Assembly: GCA_902539145.1 (NCBI GenBank)
Contig: CACBHX010000006.1
Span: forward strand, 1 to 32,091
Reading direction: 5' to 3'
Source of the DNA: an uncultured Pelagibacteraceae bacterium
Lineage (GTDB): Bacteria > Pseudomonadota > Alphaproteobacteria > Pelagibacterales > Pelagibacteraceae
DNA: 32,091 nucleotides
Positions 9,624 to 20,392 of this stretch are shown here, piece after piece. A program made the position numbers and the translations under genes. Numbering within the stretch: position 1 is the stretch's first letter; each line of letters begins with the position of its first letter. The notes under the pieces are model-generated. The model was not told where the DNA came from and made no database searches. It was given only the letters and a program-made list of their open reading frames with translations.

Positions 9624-10472
9624 ATGGTATTATTAAAAGCTTTTAAATTTTTATTTTTTTTATTAATTCTTGTTTCCTGTTCTAAAAATAATATTGAAAA
9701 TTCTTCAATTAAAGAAAAAAGTTTAGAGTTACAAGTTTTAGAGGCCTATAATATTGGTATGGACGCGCTTGAGGGTGGTGATGTTTTATACGCAGCCAAG
9801 AAGTTTAATGAAGTTGAAACATTATTTCCACAATCTGATTTAGCCCCTAAGTCGGCCTTAATGGCAGCATATTCTTATTACACTCAAGATTATTATGGTG
9901 ACTCAATTGCTGAACTAAAAAGATTTATTAAAGTTTATCCTTATCATAAAGATCTTTCATACGCACATTATCTAATGGGTGTGTGCTTCTTTGAACAAAT
10001 AGTCGATGAAAAAAAGGATTTGCAATCGATCAGGAATGCTAAAACAAAATTTGACTTTATTTTGATGGAATACCCTAATACAGAATACGCCTTAGATGCA
10101 GAATTCAAAATCAGTTTGATTGATGATATTTTAGCCTCAAAAGAAATGTATATTGGCAGATATTATTTTGATAAAAAAAAATGGATATCAGCAATTAATC
10201 GTTTCAGAACTGTAGTTGATGAATATGATACAACAATTTATACTGCAGAGGCATTACATAGGTTGGTGGAGGTCCATTACACAATTGGCCTTATTGATGA
10301 AGCAGAGAAATATGCACAACTTCTTGGTTATAATTATGGCTCATCTGAGTGGTATGAAAATACTTATAGTTTGTTTGATAAAAATTATAAAATTAAAAAA
10401 AAGAATAGATTTAAAAACATAAAAAAAAAGAACAAAAAAGTGCTTAAAAAATTTAAATCCCTTTTTGAGTAA
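9624..10472 (+). CDS. bamD: Outer membrane assembly lipoprotein BamD (ComL/YfiO)
   Basis: Lipobox LVSC near N-terminus; TPR-like motifs (YNIGMDALEGGDVLYAAKKFNEVETLFPQSDLAPKSALMAAYSYY); located between lpxC and ligA. Confidence 0.92.
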   Translation: MVLLKAFKFLFFLLILVSCSKNNIENSSIKEKSLELQVLEAYNIGMDALEGGDVLYAAKKFNEVETLFPQSDLAPKSALMAAYSYYTQDYYGDSIAELKRFIKVYPYHKDLSYAHYLMGVCFFEQIVDEKKDLQSIRNAKTKFDFILMEYPNTEYALDAEFKISLIDDILASKEMYIGRYYFDKKKWISAINRFRTVVDEYDTTIYTAEALHRLVEVHYTIGLIDEAEKYAQLLGYNYGSSEWYENTYSLFDKNYKIKKKNRFKNIKKKNKKVLKKFKSLFE

Positions 10473-10473
10473 G

Positions 10474-12504
10474 ATGAGAAAAAAAAAAATTGAAGAGGAG
10501 TATAATAAAAAGATCCAAAAATTAATTGAATTAAACAAATTTTATTACGAATATAATAGTCCGAAAGTTGATGATCGGGAATATGATGCAATTAAAAATG
10601 ATATTTTACAACTTGAAAATGAATATTCTTATCTTAAAAATAAAAACTCACCTTCTTTAAACGTAGGTTTTAAACCTTCCAGAAACTTTAAGAAAGTATC
10701 ACATAGAGTACCTATGCTTTCACTTGCCAACGCTTTTGATCAAAATGATTTAAATAATTTTGAAAAAAAGATTATGAACTATCTTCATCAAAAAGATCGT
10801 TTAGAAATAGAGTATAGTGCCGAGCCAAAAATAGATGGGATTTCAGCGTCACTATCATACAAAAATGGCAATTTCGTTACTGGCTTATCCAGAGGTGATG
10901 GCAAAGAAGGAGAAGATATATCGGAAAATTTAAAAACTATAAATGATATTCCACAAAAGATTTCGTCAAAAGATTTTCCAGATGATATAGATATAAGAGG
11001 AGAAATATTTATACAAACTAATGATTTTAAAAAGTTAGGTAATAAGTTTGCAAATCCCAGAAATGCAGCCTCGGGTTCTTTAAGACAGAAAAATCCTCTT
11101 GAAACAAAAAAAATTCCTTTAAAATTTATTGCATATACTTTTGGCTATGAAAAAGGATTAAAAATTTCAAAACAAAGTGAATTTCTTAAAAAACTTAAAG
11201 AATGGGGGTTTAAAACAAACCCTCTAAATAAAACAATCAAAGGTATTAAAAATTTGATCAAAAATTATAAAGAAATTGAAAATAAAAGAGGAAATTTGAA
11301 TTTTGATATAGATGGCCTTGTTTATAAGATTAATGATTTTAAATTACAAAAAAGACTTGGAAATGTTGCTAATGCACCTAGATGGGCTGTGGCACATAAA
11401 TTCTCTGCAAATAATGGAATTTCAAAAATAGAAAACATCGAAATTCAGATTGGTAGAACAGGAGCATTGACTCCAGTAGCCAAAATAAAACCAATTAATA
11501 TTGGTGGGGTAGTAGTTTCCAATGCAACGTTACATAATGAGGAGGAAATAATTCGTAAAGATATAAGAGTTGGTGATACCGTTTTAATTGAAAGAGCAGG
11601 AGATGTGATACCACATGTAATTTCGGTAGATTTAAAATTTAGAGATAATAAATCAAAAAAATTTGTGTTTCCACAGAACTGTCCTTCGTGTGGGTCCAAA
11701 ACCATTAAAGAATATAATTTTATTACTAAAAAAGAGGATGCAGTAAGACGGTGTACTAGTGAGGGTTTTGAATGTGAGAAGATTTCAATTGAAAAAATTA
11801 AACATTTTGTATCTAAAGAAGCGTTTAATTTTGATGGGTTTGGAAAAAAAATTGTAGAAAATTTTTGGAAGCTAAAATTAATTAGATTACCCCAGGATAT
11901 ATTTAAATTAAACTATTCTGTAATAGAAAATTTAGATGGATGGGGAAAACAATCTGTTGCTAACTTAAAATATTCGATAAATTCAAAAAAAACAATTCCT
12001 TTTGAAAAATTTATTTACGCTTTAGGAATAAGGCATATAGGTTTAGAAAATGCAAAATTAATTTCCAAAAATCTAATATCCATAAAAAATTTTATTTCGT
12101 TATCTAAAACAAAAAAGTTTAATGATTTAATCAATATAGACGGAATTGGTGATACGCAAATTAATTCTATAAAAAATTTTTTTTCAAATAATACAAATTT
12201 AAAAGTATTAAAGGAACTAATTGAACTGGTAAATATTAAAGACGCCAACCCCTCAAAGAGTAATGGTTTATTCAGTAATAAAACTTTTATGCTCACAGGT
12301 AAACTAGAGGGTATTAGTAGAGCAGAAGCAAAGTCTTTAATCGAGGAAAATTCAGGTTCAATTGTTAGTAATGTTTCGAAAAAATTAGACTATTTAATAA
12401 TAGGTGAAAAACCAACAAAAAGAAAAATAGATGCAGCTAAAGATTTAAAGGTTAAAATACTATCTCAAAATGAATGGTTAAATATGTTAAATGAAACTCG
12501 CTAA
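10474..12504 (+). CDS. ligA: NAD-dependent DNA ligase LigA
   Basis: ORF 10465..12504, ATG at 10474; AEPKIDGISASLSY active-site KIDG, IRGEIFI, NPRNAASGSLRQ, Cys4 zinc finger CPSCGS...C, C-terminal BRCT (FMLTGKLEGISRAEAKSLIEENSG). Confidence 0.96.
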   Translation: MRKKKIEEEYNKKIQKLIELNKFYYEYNSPKVDDREYDAIKNDILQLENEYSYLKNKNSPSLNVGFKPSRNFKKVSHRVPMLSLANAFDQNDLNNFEKKIMNYLHQKDRLEIEYSAEPKIDGISASLSYKNGNFVTGLSRGDGKEGEDISENLKTINDIPQKISSKDFPDDIDIRGEIFIQTNDFKKLGNKFANPRNAASGSLRQKNPLETKKIPLKFIAYTFGYEKGLKISKQSEFLKKLKEWGFKTNPLNKTIKGIKNLIKNYKEIENKRGNLNFDIDGLVYKINDFKLQKRLGNVANAPRWAVAHKFSANNGISKIENIEIQIGRTGALTPVAKIKPINIGGVVVSNATLHNEEEIIRKDIRVGDTVLIERAGDVIPHVISVDLKFRDNKSKKFVFPQNCPSCGSKTIKEYNFITKKEDAVRRCTSEGFECEKISIEKIKHFVSKEAFNFDGFGKKIVENFWKLKLIRLPQDIFKLNYSVIENLDGWGKQSVANLKYSINSKKTIPFEKFIYALGIRHIGLENAKLISKNLISIKNFISLSKTKKFNDLINIDGIGDTQINSIKNFFSNNTNLKVLKELIELVNIKDANPSKSNGLFSNKTFMLTGKLEGISRAEAKSLIEENSGSIVSNVSKKLDYLIIGEKPTKRKIDAAKDLKVKILSQNEWLNMLNETR

Positions 12505-14184
12505 CCATTTTTTTTCTTTTTTACTAAGGTATTTTGATAAATTTAAATATACATTTAAGTGATAATTAAAAAGATAATTCTTTTCTTTTTCATTGAGAAG
12601 ATTAAAGTTTATTAGATCTTTGTCAATGGGCACCAAAGTAAGATTAATGAAAGACAATCTTCCCTTAAGTTTTTTTATATATACAAGATTTTCAATTCTT
12701 ATACCAAATTTTCCTTTTTTATAATATCCAGGCTCATTACTTAAAACCATACCTTCTTGAAGATTAATTGTATTAGACTTTGAAATTGCCTGTGGCCCTT
12801 CGTGTACATTAGAGAAAAAACCAACACCATGACCTGTGCCATGGTTATATTCAAAGCCGCTTTTTTTTAAACTAGCTCTTGCTCTTATATCTATTAATTT
12901 ACCGTTATAATGAGTTTTAAGATTTGATGTAGCAACAGCAATATGTCCTTTCAAAACTTTTGTGAAAATATTTTTTACATAATTTGAGGGTTTTGAGAAA
13001 CATATGGTTCTTGTCACATCTGTAGTGCCATACTTATACTGACCACCTGAGTCACATAAAAATAAATCTTTTTTATAAATTTTTTTGGTATTTTTTTTAT
13101 TTGCTTTATAGTGGATTATTGCTCCATTTCCTCCAGACCCAGCAATAGTATCAAAACTCGGAAATAAGTATTTTTTATTTCTTTTTCTAAATTTTTCTAG
13201 TTTGTTCTGTGCGTAAACTTCTGTAATTTTTTTTGTATTTAATACTTTGATCCAATATAAAAATTTTGTTAAAGCTACTCCATCTTTTATGTGAGTATCA
13301 ATCATGTTATTAATTTCATTTTTATTTTTAATTGATTTTAAAAAATATATTGGATCATTTTCCTCAATAATTTTGTGATTGCCGATAAGAGAATTTCTAT
13401 AAAATATTGAACAAGTTTTATTATCAATTATAAATTTTCCTTTTTTAATTTTATTGAAAAAACTGTTTAATCTTTCAGGATTAATTATCTGATTATTAGC
13501 AATTTTTTTTTCTTTAATTAATTTTACTAATTTTTTTTTTTCACAAAAAATATAAAACTTTTTATGTTTAGTTAAAAGTAGACGACAATTAGGTATAGGA
13601 CTATTTGGGTTATCATGGCCTCTAATATTCAATAGCCATGCTACGTTTTCTGGTGCACTGATAAACAAATAATCTAATTTCTTTTTTTTTAAAGCACCAG
13701 AAACTCTATTAATTTTTTTTAAATAACTTTCTCCAACTATTTTTTCTTTTAAAGAATAAAAAGGTTTTTCATTTTTTGTATGTATATTGTGAATTTTATC
13801 AATTAAATTGGTTTTAATGATTTTAATTTTATTAAACTTTAAAAAGAATTTACTCACCTGACCACTTGTAAATATCCTAGGATCTATACCTAGTGTAACA
13901 TTCTTAAATAATTTACAATTCAAGATCTCGTTTAAATTTTTGATAATAAAATTGTCCCCTGCTTCTATTTTAGCCTGAAGAGAGTATCTTCCATCTACAA
14001 ATAGGTAATTTTTATTTTTTAAAATTATCGCATATCCTGCTGAACCACTAAAATTTGAAATTGTTTTTAATCTGTCTATTTTAGAGTATTCAGAGAAAAA
14101 TTCGTCATTTTTAGGTATTACATATCCATCTATACCAAGAAAATTAAAATTTTTTTTTAAGATCCTTAATCTTTTTTTAATCAT
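12487..14184 (-). CDS. pepP: Xaa-Pro aminopeptidase (M24B family)
   Basis: FVDGRYSLQA, LFLCDSGGQYKYGTTDVTRTI, HGTGHGVG, VLSNEPGYYKKGKFGIRIEN metal-ligand motifs. Confidence 0.9.
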   Translation of the reverse strand: MIKKRLRILKKNFNFLGIDGYVIPKNDEFFSEYSKIDRLKTISNFSGSAGYAIILKNKNYLFVDGRYSLQAKIEAGDNFIIKNLNEILNCKLFKNVTLGIDPRIFTSGQVSKFFLKFNKIKIIKTNLIDKIHNIHTKNEKPFYSLKEKIVGESYLKKINRVSGALKKKKLDYLFISAPENVAWLLNIRGHDNPNSPIPNCRLLLTKHKKFYIFCEKKKLVKLIKEKKIANNQIINPERLNSFFNKIKKGKFIIDNKTCSIFYRNSLIGNHKIIEENDPIYFLKSIKNKNEINNMIDTHIKDGVALTKFLYWIKVLNTKKITEVYAQNKLEKFRKRNKKYLFPSFDTIAGSGGNGAIIHYKANKKNTKKIYKKDLFLCDSGGQYKYGTTDVTRTICFSKPSNYVKNIFTKVLKGHIAVATSNLKTHYNGKLIDIRARASLKKSGFEYNHGTGHGVGFFSNVHEGPQAISKSNTINLQEGMVLSNEPGYYKKGKFGIRIENLVYIKKLKGRLSFINLTLVPIDKDLINFNLLNEKEKNYLFNYHLNVYLNLSKYLSKKEKKWLASFI

Positions 14185-16220
14185 TTTAATTTTTTTTGAT
14201 ATCTAATCCACCCGGGACTTCTTAAATTATCATTATCATCAAAATCTATGTCTTGGTTAAATTCAAAATCATCTATTTCATTTTTATCTTGATTAAAAAA
14301 AGAATTTTTTTCTGTTAATTCTTCAGGAATTTCATTGATAAATCTTGATGCCATACTATCGATCCAGTCACCTTGATAAAATCTATTCATTGAAAATGAT
14401 ATAATCAATTTCTTTCTTGCTCTTGTTATGCCAACATAAGCTAACCTTCTTTCCTCTTCCAAACCATTTTGCCCTTTTTCTTCAATTGATTTCTGATGAG
14501 GAAAAAGACCTTCTTCCCAACCAGGTAAAAAAACAACATCAAATTCTAAACCTTTGGCAGCGTGCATTGTCATCATATTTATTTTTTCACCATCCCAATT
14601 TTGATCTATTGAGGTAGCCAATGCAACATGTTCTAAAAAACTTTCCAAATTGTCAAATTCTTTCATGGCACTTAAAAGTTCTTTTATATTTTCAAGTCTA
14701 TTTTCATTCTCCAGATCTTTTTTGTTTTTAAGCATCGCAGAATACCCCGACTCGTCAAGAATTAGTTGAAGTAATTTTACATGATGTAAATTTTTAACCC
14801 TTAAATCATTTCTCCATTTATCTATTAAATCTAAAAAAATTGTTAAACCAATCTTTGCTTTAGGTTTGATTAAATTTTGATCGATCATTTTTTTTGAGGA
14901 TATTTCTAAGCAGAGTGAATTATTTTTTGAAAACTTATGTATGTCTTTAAGAGTAGTTTCACCAACTGATCTTTTTGGGTTATTAACAATCCTCTCAAAA
15001 GCAATATCATCCCTTTCTTGGTGAATTAGGCGAAGATATGCAACACAGTCTTTTATTTCAGCTCTTTCGTAAAATTTTATTCCACCAATTATTCTATATG
15101 GCATACCTATTTTTAAAAATCTTTCTTCAAACTCTCTAGTTTGAAAAATTGCCCTTACGAGTATTGCAACATTATTAAGGTTATAATCTTTTTTAATTTT
15201 TTCTACTTCATCAGATATTCCTATTGCTTCATCCTTACCGTTTTTAAAACAATTTAGATTTACTAAATCACCATCATCCATAGTAGTTTCAAGAGTTTTA
15301 CCAACTCGGTTTTCGTTATTAGAAATTAAATTGGATGCAACTGATAAAATATTTTGAGTAGACCTATAATTTTGCTCCAATCTAATTACTTTTGTATTTT
15401 TATAAATTTTATCGAATTCTAAAAAATTCTTTATTTCTGCTCCTCTCCAACTATAAATAGATTGATCATCATCACCAACACAACAGATATTTTGATCATT
15501 TCCCACTAATAAGTTTAACCATTTGCTTTGAACAAAATTTGTATCCTGGTATTCATCCACTAAAATATATTTAAAGTTTTTTTTGTATAATTCTCTGATA
15601 TCAGAATTTTTTTCTATAATTTTTACTGAATGTAATATTAAATCTCCAAAATCACATGAATTTAAATCTATAAGTTTTTGTTGATAAATTTTGTAAATTG
15701 GTAGAATTGTTTTTTCGAATATATCTTTTTTGTTAATTTCTACCTCATTAGGATATAATCCTTTATTTTTCCATTTATCAATAATCGATAAGATATATTT
15801 TGGTGATAATTTTTTTACATCTATATTTTCAGCTTTACAAATATTTTTCATTAATCTGGTTTGGTCATCTGTGTCAATAATTGTAAAGTTTGAGTTAAGA
15901 TTAACTGCTGCAGCATGTTTTCTTAATAATTTTGCAGAAATTGAGTGAAAAGTGCCAAGCCAAGATAACCCAACTGCAGTAGAGCCAAGAATTTGACTAA
16001 CTCTAGTTTGCATTTCTTTAGCAGCTTTATTGGTAAATGTAACTGCTAGAATTTGGTTTGGAAAAGCTTTTTTCTCCTTAATTATATTTGCAATTCTAGT
16101 AGTAAGCACCTTAGTTTTGCCTGATCCAGCACCTGCTACAATTAACAGGGGTCCATCAAGATATGTAACAGCCTCTTTTTGAGCCTTATTAAGATTTTTT
16201 AAATAATCTGAGTTTACCAT
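14181..16220 (-). CDS. uvrD: UvrD/PcrA/Rep-type superfamily 1 DNA helicase
   Basis: AGAGSGKT Walker A, VDEYQDTN, GDDDQSIYSWRGA, LEQNYRST, MTMHAAKGLEFDVVFLPG, EERRLAYVGITRA. Confidence 0.95.
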   Translation of the reverse strand: MVNSDYLKNLNKAQKEAVTYLDGPLLIVAGAGSGKTKVLTTRIANIIKEKKAFPNQILAVTFTNKAAKEMQTRVSQILGSTAVGLSWLGTFHSISAKLLRKHAAAVNLNSNFTIIDTDDQTRLMKNICKAENIDVKKLSPKYILSIIDKWKNKGLYPNEVEINKKDIFEKTILPIYKIYQQKLIDLNSCDFGDLILHSVKIIEKNSDIRELYKKNFKYILVDEYQDTNFVQSKWLNLLVGNDQNICCVGDDDQSIYSWRGAEIKNFLEFDKIYKNTKVIRLEQNYRSTQNILSVASNLISNNENRVGKTLETTMDDGDLVNLNCFKNGKDEAIGISDEVEKIKKDYNLNNVAILVRAIFQTREFEERFLKIGMPYRIIGGIKFYERAEIKDCVAYLRLIHQERDDIAFERIVNNPKRSVGETTLKDIHKFSKNNSLCLEISSKKMIDQNLIKPKAKIGLTIFLDLIDKWRNDLRVKNLHHVKLLQLILDESGYSAMLKNKKDLENENRLENIKELLSAMKEFDNLESFLEHVALATSIDQNWDGEKINMMTMHAAKGLEFDVVFLPGWEEGLFPHQKSIEEKGQNGLEEERRLAYVGITRARKKLIISFSMNRFYQGDWIDSMASRFINEIPEELTEKNSFFNQDKNEIDDFEFNQDIDFDDNDNLRSPGWIRYQKKLK

Positions 16221-16254
16221 TTAATATAATTTATTATAAGTTGATCAAAATATA

Positions 16255-17742
16255 ATGAATAAAATAAATTTAATTTCTAAAAAACTTAAACAAAGATTTT
16301 TATCAATAAATAACTTATTAGAAAGCTATTTTAGTAAATTAAACCTCCGAAAAACATATTCAAAAAAAAACAATATTCTGGCGAATAATAGAGTTTTTTT
16401 TAGTTTGTCTGCAGTCTTTATATTGACACTGAGCTATTTTTTATTACCAACCTTATACAAAAAAGATATAGCTCAAGTTGAAATTAAGAATCAAATTTTA
16501 ACAAAATATAATATTGATATAAAATTTAACCAAAAAATAAGATATGGTCTTCTTCCAAGACCTCACTTTACAAGCAAAAATCTGTCAATTTTAAATAATG
16601 ATAGAAAAATAGGTATAGTCCAAAACTTCAAAGTGTTTATTGATTTTGGAAACTTTTTTTCTTTAGATAATTTGGAAATTAATGATTTAGTTTTCTACAA
16701 AACTGATTTTGATTTAAATAAAAATGACTTATTCTTTTTTGAAAGATTTCTCAAAATGGAGCCTAATGAAAATGATATAATTTTCAAAAAAAGTAATATT
16801 TTTTTTAAAAATTTAGATGAGGAGCTATTATTTTTGAATAAGATAGATAATGGTAAATTTTATTTTGACTCATATAATTTAGAAAATGTTTTAGTTTCAA
16901 AAAATGAAATTTTTAATATTCCTTATACAATAAGTCTAAAAAATAATAAATTTCGAAAAAATTTATCAATTAAGTTTAATTCACAGAAAATAAGACTTAA
17001 TATTGAAAGTGATACAAATTATGAGGATGATTTAAAAAAAGGAAAAGTAGACTTATTATTTGTTAACAAAGATGAATCTTTATTTTATGAAATTGGTAAG
17101 GACTCTCTAAATTTCTCATCAATTGATAAGAAAAAATTTAGTGGATATTTTGATTTTAAACCTTTTTATTTGGAGGCATCTTTTAATTATGATGGAATAA
17201 GTGCAAAAGATATTTTAAAAAATGACTCTTTACTTATAGAGTTATTTAAATCTGAAATTTTAAATAGTAAAAATTTAAACGTAAATATCGATTTAAATGC
17301 AAAAAATATTACCAATATAGACTATTTGAATAATTTGAACTTAAAGCTTAATTTAGATCAAGGTAATATAACTTTCTCAAGATCTAGAATAATGTGGAAA
17401 GATGACCTTGAGATAAATCTCAAAGAGGGGATATTAAATTATGATGAAAATGAAATTTTTCTAATAGGGAAAATTATTATTGATGCAAAAAATATAGATA
17501 ATTTTTATAAATCATTTCAAATTAAAAAAATTCATAGAAAAGATATTAATAAGCTTGAGTTGGATTTTGTTTATAATTTTAATAAAAATAAATTTAATTT
17601 TGACAATGTAAAAATTGATAATAAAACTAGTGTAAAACTAAATGAATTTTTAGACCAGTTTAATTCAACAGAGAAAAAATTTTTAAACAAAATTTCTTTC
17701 AAAAATTTTATTAATGAATTCTTTAGTAACTATGTAGGGTAA
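16255..17742 (+). CDS. AsmA-like envelope protein (single N-terminal TM, large periplasmic part)
   Basis: N-terminal TM ([22 protein letters not shown]) followed by [29 protein letters not shown], the typical AsmA N-terminal pattern; repetitive beta-rich remainder. Confidence 0.6.
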   Translation: MNKINLISKKLKQRFLSINNLLESYFSKLNLRKTYSKKNNILANNRVFFSLSAVFILTLSYFLLPTLYKKDIAQVEIKNQILTKYNIDIKFNQKIRYGLLPRPHFTSKNLSILNNDRKIGIVQNFKVFIDFGNFFSLDNLEINDLVFYKTDFDLNKNDLFFFERFLKMEPNENDIIFKKSNIFFKNLDEELLFLNKIDNGKFYFDSYNLENVLVSKNEIFNIPYTISLKNNKFRKNLSIKFNSQKIRLNIESDTNYEDDLKKGKVDLLFVNKDESLFYEIGKDSLNFSSIDKKKFSGYFDFKPFYLEASFNYDGISAKDILKNDSLLIELFKSEILNSKNLNVNIDLNAKNITNIDYLNNLNLKLNLDQGNITFSRSRIMWKDDLEINLKEGILNYDENEIFLIGKIIIDAKNIDNFYKSFQIKKIHRKDINKLELDFVYNFNKNKFNFDNVKIDNKTSVKLNEFLDQFNSTEKKFLNKISFKNFINEFFSNYVG

Positions 17743-19118
17743 ATCATTTTTTTTGGATCAACAATTTTGTTGTATTCATTTTCATTAATCAAACCTGATT
17801 TTAATGCTTCTGACTTAAGTGTTGTTCCATTTTTTAATGCTAATTTAGCAATCTTAGCAGCTTTATCATATCCAATTTTTGGCGCTAGTGCAGTGACCAA
17901 CATTAGAGAATTTTCAAGATAATATTTTATTTTAATTTTATCAGCTTTAATGCCTCTAACACAGTACAATGCAAAGTTTTTTGAGCTATCAGATAATAAA
18001 TCAATAGATTGTAAAATATTATGTGCAATTAAAGGTTTAAATACATTCAATTCAAAGTGACCATGTGATCCCGCCATAGTAATTCCATTATGATTACCGA
18101 TCACTTTAACACATACCATTGTGACTGCCTCTGACTGAGTGGGATTTACTTTTCCTGGCATTATTGATGAACCCGGCTCATTTGCTGGTAAGATTAACTC
18201 CCCATATCCTGCTCTTGGTCCAGAGCCTAAAAATCTTATGTCATTGGCAATCTTCATCAAACATACTGCAGTAGTATTAAGTGTTCCTGAAAAATTTACT
18301 ATTTCATCATGAGCAGCTAGTGCCGCAAACTTATTTTTTGTTGGTTTAAAAGGAATTTTTGTAATTTTTTTGATTTGATTGATTATTTTTTTATCAAAAC
18401 CTTTTTTGCTGTTAATACCTGTTCCAACAGCAGTTCCACCTTGCGCTAAAAAGTAAATTTCATTTAACGCATTTTTAATTCTTGAGATACAGTCTTCTAG
18501 TTGTGACTGATAGCCGGAAAATTCTTGTCCAAGTGACAAAGGAGTTGCGTCTTGTAAATGGGTCCTTCCTACTTTTATTATTTTTTTAAATTTAGAGGCT
18601 TTCTTTTTTAAATCTTTATTCAATAATTCTAATGCTGGTAATAATTTTTTTCTTGTTTCTACAGCTATTGCAATATGCATAGCAGTTGGAAAAACATCAT
18701 TAGTTGACTGAGATTTATTAACATGATCATTAGGATGCACAGGTTTTTTTGAGCCTTTTTTCCCTCCCAAGATTTCAATAGCTCTATTTGAGATGACTTC
18801 ATTAACATTCATGTTTGTTTGAGTACCAGAACCTGTTTGCCAAACTTTTAGTGGGAAATGATTATCTAATTTTCCTCCAATTACCTCATTTGACGCCTTT
18901 ATAATTGCTTTTGAAATATTCGGTGAAATTTGCTTTTCTTTTGCGTGAACTATCGCAGCTGCTTTTTTGATAATTGCTATTGATTTTATTAGCGTTGGTC
19001 TTACTAGGAATTCGCCAATATCAAAATATTTTTTTGATCTCTGAGTTGATGCGCCCCAATATTTATCATTAGGAACATTAATAGATCCTATACTGTCAAA
19101 TTCTTTTCTTAATTTCAT
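17730..19118 (-). CDS. fumC: Class II fumarate hydratase (FumC)
   Basis: [73 protein letters not shown]. Confidence 0.97.
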   Translation of the reverse strand: MKLRKEFDSIGSINVPNDKYWGASTQRSKKYFDIGEFLVRPTLIKSIAIIKKAAAIVHAKEKQISPNISKAIIKASNEVIGGKLDNHFPLKVWQTGSGTQTNMNVNEVISNRAIEILGGKKGSKKPVHPNDHVNKSQSTNDVFPTAMHIAIAVETRKKLLPALELLNKDLKKKASKFKKIIKVGRTHLQDATPLSLGQEFSGYQSQLEDCISRIKNALNEIYFLAQGGTAVGTGINSKKGFDKKIINQIKKITKIPFKPTKNKFAALAAHDEIVNFSGTLNTTAVCLMKIANDIRFLGSGPRAGYGELILPANEPGSSIMPGKVNPTQSEAVTMVCVKVIGNHNGITMAGSHGHFELNVFKPLIAHNILQSIDLLSDSSKNFALYCVRGIKADKIKIKYYLENSLMLVTALAPKIGYDKAAKIAKLALKNGTTLKSEALKSGLINENEYNKIVDPKKMIYPT

Positions 19119-19184
19119 TGATTAATTAGTAATTAATAAATTATTATGAATATACATTATTTTTAAAAAACTTACAGGAGCATT

Positions 19185-19556
19185 ATGTCAAATTTTAGTA
19201 AGGTTGGAGTTTTCATGAAAACTTTTGGACAAGAAGTTAAAGATAAACCCTCATTTAGCTCAGATAAAATCAACAAATTAAGACTAGATCTAATAAAAGA
19301 AGAATTGAACGAACTCACAGAGGCAATGAATAATAAAGATTTATTAGAGGTTGCAGATGCGTTAACAGATATACTTTACGTCACCTACGGTGCAGGTCAT
19401 GCATTTGGTATTAATTTAGATAAGTGTTTTGAAGAGGTCCAAAACTCAAATATGAGCAAATTAGATGATAATGGAAAACCAATTTATAATGAGCATGGCA
19501 AAGTAATGAAAGGGCCAAACTATTTTAAGCCAGACTTGACAAAATTTATCAATTAA
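19185..19556 (+). CDS. MazG/PRA-PH-like nucleotide pyrophosphohydrolase
   Basis: KEELNEL...EVADALTDILYVTYG matches the ExxE...ExxD metal-binding pattern of all-alpha NTP pyrophosphohydrolases; AGGAG ribosome-binding site upstream. Confidence 0.7.
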   Translation: MSNFSKVGVFMKTFGQEVKDKPSFSSDKINKLRLDLIKEELNELTEAMNNKDLLEVADALTDILYVTYGAGHAFGINLDKCFEEVQNSNMSKLDDNGKPIYNEHGKVMKGPNYFKPDLTKFIN

Positions 19557-20386
19557 ATTTCAAGTTTAAAATCTATTGCTGGAGCGCTATGTGTTATACT
19601 ACCAACAGAAATCCTGTTGACCCCAGTTTTCGCAACAGATCTAATTGTTTTAAGACTAATGTTTCCAGAGGCTTCGGTTTCATAATTTTTTTTTGCAAGT
19701 TTCACTCCAAGTTTTAAGTTTTTATTACTCATATTATCAAATAAAACCCTATCAAATTTTAAACCAATAATTTGTTTAAGTTGATTGAGATTATCCACTT
19801 CAACAGTAATTTTTCTTCCTTTTTTATTTGCAATAGCTGAAGAAACTAATTTTTTAATATTTGAACTTGCAACATGATTATCTTTAATAAGAAACTCATC
19901 ACTAAGATTAAATCTGTGATTAATTCCACCACCTAATTTGACAGCATATTTCTGAATAACTCTTAAACTTGGTATAGTTTTTCTTGTGCAACATATTTTA
20001 CACTTTTTCCCAGCTAGTTTTACAAACTTATTTGTTTTTGTCGCAACACCTGAAATATGAGATAAAAAATTTAAAGCTACTCTTTCCGCAATTAATATAT
20101 TTTGAACATTACCTTGAATTATTGCAACGAGTGTTTTTTTCTTAACAGAAGATCCATCTTTTTTTTTTACAATAAATTTTATTTTTTTATCAATAAGAGA
20201 AAATGCACTTTTTGCAAATAATAATCCTCCAATTATTGCATCTTCATTAGCTATTAATTTTGCTCTGATTGTTTTGTTATTTTTTACAAGACTTGAGGTA
20301 ATATCTCCCGAGGGATACAAATCTTCATTTAGTGCAAGCTTGACAGTATTTTTAATAAAATTTTCACTTAGTTTTATTTGAGACAC
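19553..20386 (-). CDS. nadC: Nicotinate-nucleotide pyrophosphorylase (carboxylating), NadC
   Basis: LNEDLYPSGDITSSLV, AERVALNFLSHISGVAT, CTRKTIPSLRVIQKYAVKLGGGINHRFNLSDEFLIKDNH. Confidence 0.96.
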   Translation of the reverse strand: MSQIKLSENFIKNTVKLALNEDLYPSGDITSSLVKNNKTIRAKLIANEDAIIGGLLFAKSAFSLIDKKIKFIVKKKDGSSVKKKTLVAIIQGNVQNILIAERVALNFLSHISGVATKTNKFVKLAGKKCKICCTRKTIPSLRVIQKYAVKLGGGINHRFNLSDEFLIKDNHVASSNIKKLVSSAIANKKGRKITVEVDNLNQLKQIIGLKFDRVLFDNMSNKNLKLGVKLAKKNYETEASGNISLKTIRSVAKTGVNRISVGSITHSAPAIDFKLEI

Positions 20387-20392
20387 AAAAAG

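Noticed and set aside
10216-10591. Several 65-68 aa ORFs overlapping the bamD/ligA junction
   Set aside because: Alternative frames of A/T-rich Lys/Phe-coding sequence; bamD and ligA fully account for the region
11445-11705. 86-aa antisense ORF inside ligA
   Set aside because: Shadow ORF opposite conserved ligA; no independent support
13060-13780. Dense T-runs in the pepP region considered as a possible repeat or terminator array
   Set aside because: They are AAA/AAG Lys codons of the minus-strand gene; no regular period or dyad
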